DNA from: Druceiella hillmani
Lineage: Eukaryota; Arthropoda; Insecta; Lepidoptera; Hepialidae
Assembly (NCBI GenBank): GCA_039881145.1
Contig: JAYKKI010000006.1
Location: 16,692,001-16,756,000, forward strand
Reading direction: 5' to 3'
Length of the DNA: 64,000 nucleotides
Shown here: piece by piece, positions 11,277 through 22,269 of the stretch
Layout: every line of letters begins with the position of its first letter
Position numbering within the stretch: the stretch's first letter is position 1
Position numbers and translations under genes: made by a program
Notes under the pieces: generated by a model
The model's database searches: none
What the model saw: the letters and a program-made list of their open reading frames with translations, nothing else
Told to the model about the DNA's origin: nothing

Positions 11277-11313
11277 CATTAAACAACACACTGTCATGGT
11301 GTGTTGTTTAATG
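11277..11313. repeat. Perfect 15-bp stem hairpin
   Basis: CATTAAACAACACAC (11277-11291) and its exact complement (11299-11313) enclose a 7-base loop TGTCATG. It lies at the 3' edge of the hAT-like relic and looks like a snap-back junction or a small foldback end. Confidence 0.8.
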
Positions 11314-12170
11314 TAATAAAATGACATTTCATTCCAAAATAAACAGTCTCATTCTCCTTCATATTTTTCAGTTCCTTGATGAAGACGTCACTACAAAAAA
11401 TATTATTCAGAGCCAAAAAATATCCTTCCACAACAGAGAAGTTACGTACAATGTAAGACTTGCAAACCTTATTTCTCGACTTGATTAGAAACTCACTTGC
11501 ATGTTCATACAATAGGTGGATTAAAAGTACTTCTTTTTGGAAGAACTGCAAGTAGCAAAAAAAGATGTTGGATTTCCGTAATAAAACCATGCAGTGCTTT
11601 AATGTCAGGTTGCTTTATAAGCTTGACTATTTCTTTCAGCTTCTCTGAAAGTGAAGTAGATTTAGCAGGTAAAACTGTCAGAACATATCTATGTCATATA
11701 TGTCACTGCTCCAAAATCCTTTAGGTTGCTAAGCCTACACTTATGGCATATGTTTTAAGAAACAATGTTCAGGGGATTGCATTTCTCACTATGTTCCAAC
11801 GTCATTCAAAGATTTGCTGCATACTGCTGGAACACTTTGGGTCATTAATTTTAACACTGCCTTATTCATATTTGGCTCATCACAACTGATCATCAGCAAA
11901 TTCCTTAAAGCAATATTTCTCTCCTATAGAAACAAGGTTTTGATGCAGGTCTTTTGCCTTAGCATGATCCATGAAAAAAGTGTACAGATGATTTTCAACA
12001 ACCAATAGCATAGTGCAATTTGCATTTCTTTTTTGCTGCCTTCATTCATGGTTTCATCATAACAGAGTACTGAACTTCTCACGTCATCTGTAGTTTGCTC
12101 CCAGAAATAGGATCCAGAATAATTAGATACTTGATTTTAATAGAGACAAAGTAAAATTATCAGCAGAGTA
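11294..12170 (-). pseudogene. Decayed hAT-like transposase relic
   Basis: Joining frames on the minus strand gives STVLCYDETMNEGSKKEMQI near 12090, a segment like FMDHAKAKDLHQNL near 11960, CDEPNMNKAVLKLM near 11880, LIKQPDIKALHGFI near 11600, then FFCYLQFFQKEVLLIHLLYE near 11540. The order matches a hAT lineage common in animals, with motifs of the form YxLLFDE, FLGHA-x-AxD, MDGPNVNW and a closing FQT/KxxPxIxxLY block. Several stops and shifts break it. The terminal inverted repeats and 8-bp duplication were not found, so the boundaries are approximate. Confidence 0.5.
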
Positions 12171-12588
12171 TTTCCAAATATCTCTGAAAATCTCTGCAAT
12201 GTCACTGCTGCCATTCAATGAGTAACGAGACTATAGAGATTTTACAATCCATCTTCATTGATTTTTCTTTGTAACATGAATATTGCTGTTGTTTAGAAGA
12301 TAACTCTGTAAAAGAAGCGGTCCAAGTCTCCCTACTTAGACTTCATTCTCATGACATGTGGAATCTAATTTTTGCAAACTCAGTTGAAGAGGATATCACT
12401 CTCGACACAAGAAGCAGAACGGTGATGTTCCTGAACTTCTCTTGGCCTATTAACCAATTAAATACCCATTTTTATTTGAACTACTTTTCTTTCACCTTAC
12501 ACTTCCTCATGACATAATGTTTTATTGCACAACAATCTGTATAAAAACATTAACATTCTGGTTGTCAATACAATGGCATAAGTGATCT

Positions 12589-12640
12589 CTTTTCTCTATC
12601 TCTTACTTGGACTACCAAGTGCGAGATAGAGAAAAAGCGT
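12589..12640. repeat. Imperfect inverted repeat
   Basis: CTTTTCTCTATCTCTTACTT and its near complement AAGTGCGAGATAGAGAAAAA form a stem of about 22 bp with a short loop. No flanking element was recognised. Confidence 0.55.
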
Positions 12641-13089
12641 CAAATATCCCATTCACAAACTTTACTTACAATACCCAATGCATTATTTACAATAAGAATA
12701 TTTGTGCTTATGTAAAAAACAAAATGCTGTGACAATTTGTTGCATTAGCATGAAAGGTGCCCTTCACTTAAATTTCACTGGGGCTATTAAATACTGAATA
12801 ATTATGTTCCAAATAAAATCAAACGGATTTTAGGAACCGATTTGAAAGAAAAGGTACCTTTTAGGTACTTCGAAAAGAAAGGGGTTAAGTTACCAAATGG
12901 ACCTCAGATAAAGGCCTGTTATTTGCCTGTGTAAAATCCCCATTGTTTAACAACAAAGTATACAACCATGAAAGGACATTACGGTGTAAAAATATCTTTG
13001 GCCCAAATGTCTTTATTTTTATATTTTGTTCACTTTTGTTTCGCTCACTTGCAAACTGTCTAAAGGGACTAAATATGTAATGATAAAGC

Positions 13090-13400
13090 TTGCAAAGTAT
13101 ATTTTTCAGTTTTCTTTTTAATCTTCTGAATGTTCTGTCCTGTGTCCAGTTATCTCTGTCTTATATGTTTCAAGATTTACAATTATGTTGGTGGGGTTGT
13201 AATGCGAGCAAGCGTTCATCACGTACCATGGCGCTTCAGTTATTGTTTGTAACACTGTTGATTAAAAGCGCTAGAGGATTTCTAGGTTAGCGTCGGATGC
13301 TGTACCCCATAGCTGGACACCATAAGCCCCAGCTATGGGGCATATCGATTTAGTTATAAATTTGTACAGGAGTAGTTGTCTGAAAAAGAGTACAGATTTC
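13090..13400 (-). pseudogene. Jockey-type LINE reverse transcriptase fragment
   Basis: The minus strand reads LLLYKFITKSICPIAGAYGV, then QLWGTASDANLEIL, a stop, and TVLQTITEAPWYVMNACSHY. This is the conserved segment after the RT thumb in jockey-clade elements (LYKxxLKPIWTYGIQLWGTA-S-x-SNIEILQRFQ-x-LRxI-x-APWYV). Internal stops replace the QRFQ part. Only about 100 codons remain and no target duplication was found. Confidence 0.75.
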
Positions 13401-13949
13401 CAGCGAATTAGCCAATACACAGTCATGAGCTATCAACCGATTGTTTCGCGTTTTGTAAATATGTGTTTATGTCAGATTAGACATCAGTCTAAATAAACTT
13501 AGTAATTAATATGAACTACAAAATATCCTGTGGGATTTGAACGCCATTTAATGTCTTGTAGTAAATGTTACATGCTTTAGTTTAATTTTATTGGTCTTAA
13601 TTCTCCAGCCTTTAAGCAAAGTAAAATGTTTTTGAGGCTCTTTTGCAACATAAGACACTACTGGAGTGATTTGCTACAAGCCACTGTATAAACAGCAAAT
13701 GTTCCCACAAGCACGTTTTTTGAGTAAGGCAAATGTAATGTGGCTCAGCCCTGTCATTTTTATTGTAATTTTCTTCTTTGATGAAAAGCAACTTTCACAT
13801 AGGTACGACTTTATAAAGCTAAAATAGTTAATGCATTCTTCATTTTGAAATTCCGGTGATAAATCTCATAAACGCTCCTTGAGATCAAGTATTATCACAC
13901 AGTTGCTCTTTCTGTTATTATCAATCAACATTTACTATCAAAGCTCAAA
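13401..13949. other. Non-coding AT-rich stretch
   Basis: Nothing recognisable apart from the fading upstream edge of the jockey fragment. Confidence 0.35.
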
Positions 13950-14062
13950 TACATCAAAAACAAAAGATTTCTTTAGCATTTTTAAGTATATATGAGTAAA
14001 AAACCATGGCACTAAAACGGTTAATACAACTCAGCGTAAACAAATTAAAATGAATCTAATTT
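13950..14062 (+). repeat. Detached piggyBac-like right end plus flank, duplicated at 14632-14743
   Basis: Bases from about 13950 (CATCAAAAACAAAAGATTTC) through the terminus GGCACTAAAACGG, TTAA and the following flank ATACAACTCAGCGTAAACAA are repeated after the end of copy B. The duplicated part includes about 40 bp outside the element, so it arose by duplication of a right end with its flank and not by separate transposition. Confidence 0.75.
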
Positions 14063-14072
14063 TGCTTAAAAG

Positions 14073-14707
14073 TTAACCGGTTGAGTGCAGACGAGCGCCA
14101 TTCCGCTTACGCGCTTATTAACTAATTTTGCCACGAGCGCGATGGCGCTCGCGAAATCTGTTGCTGTATAGCGTGCGGTAGGGGAGGTCGTGTTACATAA
14201 AGTTCAAATTATAATATTATTAGTCATTACAATATAAAAAGGATTCAGGAAAAGAAAATGTTTAACCCATAATGTCGAAATATGAAAATAATTCGAGTGA
14301 AAATGATCGTTTTTCAAGTTGTGAAGAAAGTGATAGCGGGAGTGACATTGTGGTGCGCTCACAATCGAGCGTAATGCAAATTTTGAGTGATAGTGATAAT
14401 AGTAACGATAACAATTATTTCGCTGATACGGAGGATGTACCGGATTGCGAAAATATGATGTGACCTTGATTTCAGTTTTTGTTATAATTTTTGTTCACAA
14501 TATATATTTCCATAATTTTCTTTGTATTTTATTATCCTTGCAAAGTTTTTATTAAGAAAACACCGAAAAAATTATTAAAATTGGATAATTTTTGGAAGAT
14601 ATACAGTTTTGTTTCGAGACAAGGATAAATGACATCAAAAATAAAAGATTTCTTTAGCATTTTCAAGTATATATATGAGTAAAAAACCATGGCACTAAAA
14701 CGGTTAA
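14073..14707 (+). mobile_element. piggyBac-like non-autonomous element, copy B
   Basis: Element 14077-14703 (627 bp) is flanked by TTAA at 14073-14076 and 14704-14707. The left end is CCGGTTGAGTGCAGACGAG and the right end CATGGCACTAAAACGG. The internal layout is as in copy A: GC-rich left subterminal region with the CGAGCGC-GATG-GCGCTCG hairpin, then an intact acidic ORF, then an AT-rich right half. It directly follows a detached duplicate of its own right end. Confidence 0.85.
14272..14463 (+). CDS. Short acidic ORF inside piggyBac-like copy B
   Basis: A 63-codon ATG-to-TGA frame, MSKYENNSSENDRFSSCEES and on to FADTEDVPDCENMM, is collinear with the ORF of copy A and has no gaps. Differences are mostly conservative or confined to a few sites (E3K, T20S, FG to SS, DV to ND, T to M). 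It resembles the acidic leader of piggyBac-type transposases. Retention of the frame in two copies hints at a shared recent source, and possibly at constraint. Confidence 0.45.
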   Translation: MSKYENNSSENDRFSSCEESDSGSDIVVRSQSSVMQILSDSDNSNDNNYFADTEDVPDCENMM

Positions 14708-14743
14708 TACAACTCAGCGTAAACAAATTGAAGTGAATCTAAT

Positions 14744-17600
14744 TTTTTCACAAAAATATAATAAAATATATGTGTATAATAAAACACCACACAAAGCATT
14801 GGAATGTATTTATTTCCTTTATAACATAGCAAAAACCAATGACACAAACGATAAGTACAAAGACATAGGAAAAAGTGAAAAATGGCAATAGATACAACAT
14901 CGTACACAGTATTACAATAAAACATTACGAAGCTGACCTAGTGACTATTTAATATTATTAACAATATTATTTCATAATATTACTAGTAACTTTATAACAA
15001 TATTACGTGCAAACACGTACTTTTAACGTAGAGCCTAATGTGATACATTTTCTCAAATGACATATGTCTATTACAAAATTTACAGATTATTGGTATGCTA
15101 TCGCATCTTGTAAATTGATATATAAATTACATCTCTTGTTATCTGATGAAGATTTTATTTTTTTTTTTCGTATCTGACAAAAATGTTATCTACAAAAATA
15201 AAGCACTCAGTCATCAGTCAATTAAAATAATATATACAAATACGTACGAAGAACCAAATTGTAGGTAATAATATTTATTGTATAAAATATGAATAACCAT
15301 TTAAAACTGATTATGAATATAATTAATATTATATAAATTAATAATTTTGGAATTATAATTTCAAAGAGATAAAATAAATACCAAACTTGGAATCATTTTC
15401 ATTTTAAACTAGATGGTTGTTATTTACTTTCTATAATGGTCAAGTGGTTAAGACCAGAGTGTAACTTATTGTGAACTATGGTAAATTAGATAATATTAAC
15501 ATTAATTTTTGAAGGAAATAACATTTAGAGGTTTTATAACACCACTAAACTTGTAAATTGGTTAAAGATACTTCTGAACAGAATCAAATGATATAATATA
15601 AAGATGACATTAAATGTTGCTATACGAATATAAGACGCAATGGATTATACGAGAATATAAGACGCAATGGATTATCATAAAATTTTGTCAGAAATACAAA
15701 ACATGTAACTTCGGAAATATTCTAAATGTTAGAAACCATATATTGTTACTTTTGTAAGCTACCTACGGAGTGGATTTGAAAAGAAAAATGATTATTATTT
15801 ATAAAAGATAAGGATTATCATTATTATTGATATAATAGACAATATAACCCTCAAGCGTTCACACAGAATCAAGTCCACCGCCCTTTGCAAATAATTTGTC
15901 ATAAAACCATACTTTTGTATAATAGGTACTTCTAATCTTCTATCCCCCCCCCCCCATTAGTGAGAACTGAATTTTTTAGGAGACATACTAAGGTGATAAA
16001 GTGGCGGAAATCTAATTACAGCAAGGTGAGAAATCAACCATAAAATAATTTCAGAGAAGAACCTGGCAATCGCTTTTTTTTTCGATTGTCTACAAACCTA
16101 AAGTGGTAAAATTATTTATTTGGTTAAAGATATCAACAAATTCATAGAATAAAAGGGTGCATCATATGTCAGAGCTCGTGACCGCAAGACAACTTATGCT
16201 GTCGAGATCCAAAGATTGTTCGAATTACTCTATGTTGCTCGAACCTGGCAAATGTCATAAGCGCATTTAGGGGATTTGTTTGGGTTTTTATCACCAAAAT
16301 GTTTCCCGATCCAAACATAATATAATATTAAGAACAAATAGTTATTTTAATCGTTTGCATTTTATATTAAAACTAATACTCAAAAATGCCGAAGTGACTG
16401 TGCGTAACACCGCTACCATTCCAAATGACCCCATGACCGCTTGAAGGTTAAGAACGCCTTTGTGTTTGTACTTTCAAACAGAATAACTCTATGACAATTA
16501 AAGTAAAAGTGAAAAATTACAAAAAAACAATGTACATAGAGTTAGGTAATATCATAAGCTAACCGAATGTTCCTAAATGACATTACTCTTAAGCGTACCC
16601 AAATGCATATGAACGAATAAGTTATGATAAAACAATTTGCCGATTTACACAAATCCCACATGTTGCGATTCTTAAAACGTACAAACTACGCGTATATTAT
16701 ATTTGTGCATTACATATCTACATATAGTAACAATTACCTGTAGGTGTAAAGGTAAGGCTTTAATAGTAATTAATTTAACCTAAGTCCACTATTTATCCTC
16801 GCGAACAACTTAACACAATTTGGAAGTCACTGATTGCTAAAATTGACGTTTTGAATACAAAAACAATTAAAAAAACTCGATTACACGCCTAAGTGGTTGA
16901 GGTAGTCAATCTGATTATGTGGAAAGTTAAGCCGTTTATTATCAAACATCCGTCCCTTAATTATATTATTATTTTTAAAAAAACTATGGCTCGATAATGA
17001 AACAAACGGCAAGTCTTGCTGTACAACTAGACACTGCATCCAAACATCATTCTGCATCAGGTGGATAAAATACACAATATATATTATAATTAATTTAACC
17101 GATATTAAAATTTTAAGATTATTTCTATAAATGAATGTGGAACAAAATCGCTGAATAAATTGTATGCAGTGAATTTAAAACTGTCGATAATAATCTGAAT
17201 AAATGTTACAAATATACAGCTCGTTGAGCAGATGGAAGTAGCGATAGGGGGAAGACAGAAACTGGAAGGGAATGTCGATATTTGAGCCAAAAGAGAGATC
17301 AGGGAAAGAGAGATCAGATCGGAAAGGATGGATATAAATTTTTTTAATTATGGTATAATAAGTTTCATAAAAAATTTAATTGTCATGAGATTTGATTAGA
17401 ATGACCGACATATTTTTCTTTTAAAATTGAAATGAACCCTCATTAATGTACAGCTAATATTCCCTATATGTTGTTTAGACTTTGAACTATAAAACAATTT
17501 CAATATATAAATTTTGTATATGGAAGGATTTTTAAATATAAAGTGTATAATTGAAACATTCGATGTATCCAAGCTCTACACAACAATGCATGATATGTTA
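14744..17600. other. Non-coding AT-rich stretch downstream of dystrobrevin
   Basis: No exon or transposon is recognised. Small items are a 27-bp near-tandem repeat at about 15619-15676 (AATATAAGACGCAATGGATT twice) and a run of 13 C residues near 15944-15956. AT-rich ORFs here have no protein-like composition. Confidence 0.4.
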
Positions 17601-17634
17601 ATTTAAAACACGAGTTGGAAGCGCAAATTATTTC

Positions 17635-17771
17635 TTACGCTCTTGATATGATAAACGCTTTCTCGTGAACATATTTCTCAATAAAAGACTCAACATTCTC
17701 TTGCGGAGCATCAACTTGCAAAACGCAAACGTCGATAATGCTGAAGAACAAGAAACTGTAACAATAAAATC
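17635..17771 (-). other. Possible small exon or relic, unrecognised
   Basis: On the minus strand a good acceptor (TTTTATTGTTACAG) is followed by an open reading, FLFFSIIDVCVLQVDAPQEN then VESFIEKYVHEKAFIIS. A donor-like CAAGAGC|GTAAGA lies at its end, with a stop codon just inside the ORF. It sits downstream of the dystrobrevin stop. I do not recognise it, and it may be chance. Confidence 0.15.
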
Positions 17772-19124
17772 TTGTAAACAAGATAGTACTTGATCGCTTC
17801 TTACGCTGTCTGAGTGATGCCACAATGTGATGATGTCGACGTTAAAGTAACTGTAAGATTAATGAAACGTAATGACGACTAAGACTAGACAATACACCGA
17901 GATATATTTTACATTTTCTTAAAAGTATTATAATAATTTAATTTAGTAAAACTTACATCAATGTACAAATATGGTACAAATAACCAAAGGATAATTAATT
18001 ACCATTAGTTTCAAAGAGTGAGTGATCATTTTTATATATAGCCTTACCATTTTATATTTTAATAAAACTGTCAACTTATCGAGAACTAATTGCAGTAAAT
18101 ATTTTTATACTCCCACAATCTTCATACAAATAAAATTTCAACATTACTTTAAAGTTAAAGCATGCTAATTGTGGTAATATGAAAATACAATTTAATCATA
18201 CTATTCGCAATGTACTGACCACTTTCTAACAATGAAAATGAGATAAAACATATAACCTATTATATTAATGGCTTAGCCCACACCTGACCTAATCAAAAAC
18301 GCATGTAAGATCTTACTTATAGACGCAACATTCACTTGCTATTTCCAACGTAATTGAGCAACCGGGACCTATAAAACCAGTACCGAATATAATATTTTTG
18401 ATATCTCAAAATTTGTAGAAATTGCTATCTTTTTCTCTTATTGCTTAAAATTATAACTGGCAACTAAATAAGCCAAAAAACTAAATTCGCAGATTTGTAC
18501 TACGACAATAACTATCAACATCCATAAGCACAGTAATCAATACCGATAACTGGTGCCATTGCGAGTGTCACTATTCATGTAGTGTGTGAAGGTACATGTG
18601 ACAATCCATAGATTAATAGAAAAGATACCAATTGGAATTTAAAAAAATACAAGTCGATTCGTTTAAAATCAAAATCTAATACAATATATAAATATTTTAT
18701 TAAGGCTCTGCCCGTTGTTCGAAAATATAATAATGATGCAACGTGAAAGATTTATGACAGAAAATAGGAAATGGATTGAAAGCATTGAAAGCATGATTAA
18801 CCCACGTTTTCCACAAGTTAAACAGAATCTACACTTACATTATGACACAGAATTTGTGACATGGCGTAAAAACCATAATGCATGTTAAACAAGAATGAAT
18901 AGTAAAGATTACATTTCAGAAACAAAGTAATCAGTGGTGTGTCACCAACGACTATTATATACAGGAAGCAGCAAAGAAAGAGATGTATTAAAGATGATAG
19001 AAATCGTTGCTCTTCTTAAAGAGTGTAATGACGGGAATCTGAGTAAAATGCTTACATTTAGAAGGACAACGAGAGAAGGCATTTTGAACACTTAATGCCA
19101 TAATTTAAAATTATTAGAATATAT

Positions 19125-19157
19125 GGCCAATAATATATATTATATATATATATTATA
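19125..19157. repeat. (TA)n-like microsatellite
   Basis: A short AT dinucleotide run (AATAATATATATTATATATA). Confidence 0.8.
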
Positions 19158-19655
19158 CGAGTTAAAATGTTTTCATTCGGTGAATTGTTTTAAATTTACG
19201 ATTTAACTCTTTGCTTTCCAATAAAACTTAAGAAGAGCTTACGAATCTCTACTTCTGGTCTATATGTTAGTCACATCCCGCTTCAATACTCCAGTTGAAT
19301 ACTTTGAACTGAACACGAAAGTGAACAGCTACCCAGTCGTAGTAGTCAAATCCCTCACAATGAAAGAGAATAAAAATATCTCAATTATCGGTGTGTACAT
19401 TAACCAGTGCTTGAAATGAATATTTCAAAAAATAATTGAATTTATATGCTCCAACTCAGTTTGGTATAAAAAAACTGAACTAGAATAGAATTCAGAATAC
19501 TTTATTAATATAAACACATAACTGTCTTTAATTGAAATACATTTGAACAAAGATTATAACAATATTTGTTCAAACAACACAAGGCAACCGACATCTGTAA
19601 ATATGTGGCCATGTTAGATCTAGGTAAGGGTTGTCAGAGTTTTCATGAAAAACAC

Positions 19656-19661
19656 TTTATT
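19656..19661 (-). terminator. Candidate polyadenylation signal of dystrobrevin
   Basis: AATAAA on the minus strand (GTAAATAAAGTG) lies 177 bases after the dystrobrevin stop codon. Another AATAAA is at 19501-19506. The choice between them cannot be made from sequence alone. Confidence 0.35.
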
Positions 19662-19837
19662 TACAAAATAAATCAATCCATGTCTTACATATGGAAATAA
19701 AAGTGTGACATATAGCCAGTGCCGTGTACATATATATACATAATGTTAAAATGGCAAGTTGCACAAAATTATAAGTTTTAACAAGGTATTGCGCTCAAAA
19801 GATGCGATTCAAGAGCGTACGTTGGACGATAGGATGT

Positions 19838-19969
19838 TTATCTGTGTGCGTATGCGGGCCATGGCCACTCACGAGCACGCGCCGCCGCCTCCTCCACCGT
19901 GAGGTGGGCAGTGGGGTCCAGCGGGGGAGCACTGCTGCGCGCAGGAAGCGGTGGGGGACCATCAACCAC
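19838..19969 (-). CDS. Dyb: Dystrobrevin terminal coding exon
   Basis: The exon starts after the acceptor ATTTTTGGCAG and encodes VVDGPPPLPARSSAPPLDP followed by TAHLTVEEAAARAREWPWPA and a TAA stop at 19838-19840 (43 residues). The phase is 0, matching the donor of the 25097-25176 exon. It is strikingly GC-rich for this window and Pro/Ala-rich, a disordered tail. Assignment to this gene is by phase, strand, position and composition, since this tail is not conserved with vertebrates. A competing last exon may lie at 21155-21376. Confidence 0.7.
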   Translation of the reverse strand: MVDGPPPLPARSSAPPLDPTAHLTVEEAAARAREWPWPAYAHR

Positions 19970-21154
19970 CTGCCAAAAATTCCTCACTTTTATAAGACTT
20001 CTCATACATATTTTGTATTTGAAAAGCGTTACCCAATATAATGCAGTGTGTAGAGCGAGACTCTCGTGTGCGCTGACCACTTTTATGTTACATCAGCGCT
20101 CGCCATGTTGATAAAGTAATGTATAACTGATTTTATCATAATTTTTTAGATATATAGAGAAAAAATGTAGTTACTATTTGGTCGAAACATTTGTAATTTG
20201 TGTATGGTAGTTATGAATACAAAAAAATCATAAAAAATACGAAAGAAATCCCCCTTTCCATAAAAAAAGGCTAATAAAGGAAAAAAGCTTGAAAGCTTTT
20301 ATTGAATGCAATCCTTTTATTACCATAAAAAAGTACAAACAATAATTAAACGTGAACGTAAATAAAAAAAATTTGGAGTTATACATTATTTTATTAACAT
20401 GACTTATCCTAATAAAAATTTATGTTACATAGTGAAAATCACTGCGGCAAAAATAACTGTATGCCATAAACAAATGTATCACCTTGATTTGTTACGTCAT
20501 TCTTGTTTTTTTGACAAACAATTGTCTATATGTTTATATCATTTTAACTGAAATTTATATGTTTGAACAGCGGCGCTAGAGATGTTAATTTAAAATAAGC
20601 AAACATTTAAACACAAGAGGAGTGCTTGGAATTAACAAAATGATAAACAGAAATACTGATCAAAACAAATAAGAGTTTTTGTAGTAAGAATTATGGCAGG
20701 ATGACTTGTTTTCCTTGTACTGTGAACTGTTCTGTGAAAAACTTTGAGTTTGACACCAAATATTCCAGTTTTCAATAATGAGTGAAGTAGATGTTGTGAA
20801 ACCATCGAATAAACTCTTTCACTGTAGGAGTATTAAGTCTAAGATCCTAATTAGAAACAACCTTCACCCATCTACTTAATGGATGAATAGTATTTTATAT
20901 CAAATTTAGTATGTTAAAAAATATAATTAAAACTTCTAAACATTGCACTAATTAGTTTTACTAACAAATTTTGTACCAATCGAAAGCCTGTGAAATAAAC
21001 GTTGGGTTGTCTATTTTTTCCTGGCGTAACTATTGGGTTAGAAGGTATAAACAGGTAAGTCAATACTAGTAATTTACACCCATCTGATTAATAAATAAAT
21101 TTTATATCTAAATAAATGCTATTTCATTGCGAACACGAACACGATGATATAGGG

Positions 21155-21376
21155 TTATCTGAGCGCTTCGTGCAGTTGCAATGCTGCGTCATCACTTATC
21201 ACACAGGATAATTCTCGGACTAGGACCTTTTTGTCGCACATCTTTACTTGCATCAAAACTTTACTTTTTAAAACACGCCAACCATCATTCAAACCAGATT
21301 TTTCGCTTATACTTTCTAATTCTTTCAATAAGCAGAATAACTGTTCCATTAGAAGTTGCAACAAGTTATTGATACT
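21155..21376 (-). CDS. Candidate alternative terminal exon, unrecognised
   Basis: The acceptor ACTTTCTACTTCTTTCAG is one of the best in the window. It is followed by a frame open from its first base: SINNLLQLLMEQLFCLLKEL, then SISEKSGLNDGWRVLKSKVL, ending DDAALQLHEALR and TAA (73 residues). Phase 0 is compatible with the donor at 25097, so it could be spliced to dystrobrevin as an alternative C-terminus. It is predicted helical. Its base composition is AT-rich, unlike the confirmed exons. It may instead be a relic of an unknown repeat. Confidence 0.35.
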   Translation of the reverse strand, partial: SINNLLQLLMEQLFCLLKELESISEKSGLNDGWRVLKSKVLMQVKMCDKKVLVRELSCVISDDAALQLHEALR

Positions 21377-22269
21377 CTGAAAGAAGTAGAAAGTATAACC
21401 AATATTTAAGAATTCTTCATAAAGATGCTATACTCTTATTGGATGGAATATAATCCTTTAATAAGACATTCATCCCAAGCACTCCTCCGAATTCTGCTAC
21501 GAATTTCTCAAACTTAAATGAAAAATAAGATAATAGAACTTATGAACTGGCCACTGCAATTATTCAATCTCTCCTCAATGGAATTAATATGAAATGAAGT
21601 TGGCAAAATGATTTCTCGTCCAGTTCAATGCGATTTTGAAAATACTTACAATGAAATATACAAAATTGGACAGTTATCTTGAAAAATTTAGAATATTATT
21701 TGAACAAGCAGTTCTGTTCAAAATTTTCATTTTTAACAACACGATAATTTATTGTTAATAAATCATTCTGTTGTTAATTAAAATTATCATATTGTTATTT
21801 TTACTTGGAAATTTTTAACACCTCTAAACTTTTGAACAGAAGTTTTAATGGTGATAGCAATGACTTCAATAAACATTTATATCACAATATTAGAAAATAA
21901 TTCTACTCACACAACAAAACAACGAACATTTAAAAATAATTTTGTTGCAAAATGTACAGGTGTAAAATATAATACGACAAAGCTGCGAAAAACAGTCACC
22001 AATCTACAAATCCACTCTGCTCTTCAATGTCCTAAAGAGAAGAAAGGAAAGTGTTTTTGGAAATTTGTGATGGTTATTCACGTTCAAAGTTGAAATTTTT
22101 TGCAAAATGAGTATTACCATATTTTCTACATTTGTCATTCTCATGTCATAAAATATAATTTAAGAAACAAATGTTATTAATAAAAAATCTGAATTTTTTT
22201 CTATAAACTAACACATTTGAAGGTTTAGAACAGAATGTATGTTTTTGACTCTTTCATAAATCTAAAAAA

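Noticed and set aside
15944..15956. C homopolymer run as possible regulatory or telomeric motif
   Set aside because: A single mononucleotide run with no repeat structure. May be partly a sequencing artefact.
17105..17290. 61-codon minus-strand ORF
   Set aside because: The composition is that of AT-rich noise. No motif, no splice context.
19802..20111. Two plus-strand ORFs over the terminal dystrobrevin exon
   Set aside because: They are shadows of a GC-rich minus-strand exon. They lack splice context and recognisable domains.
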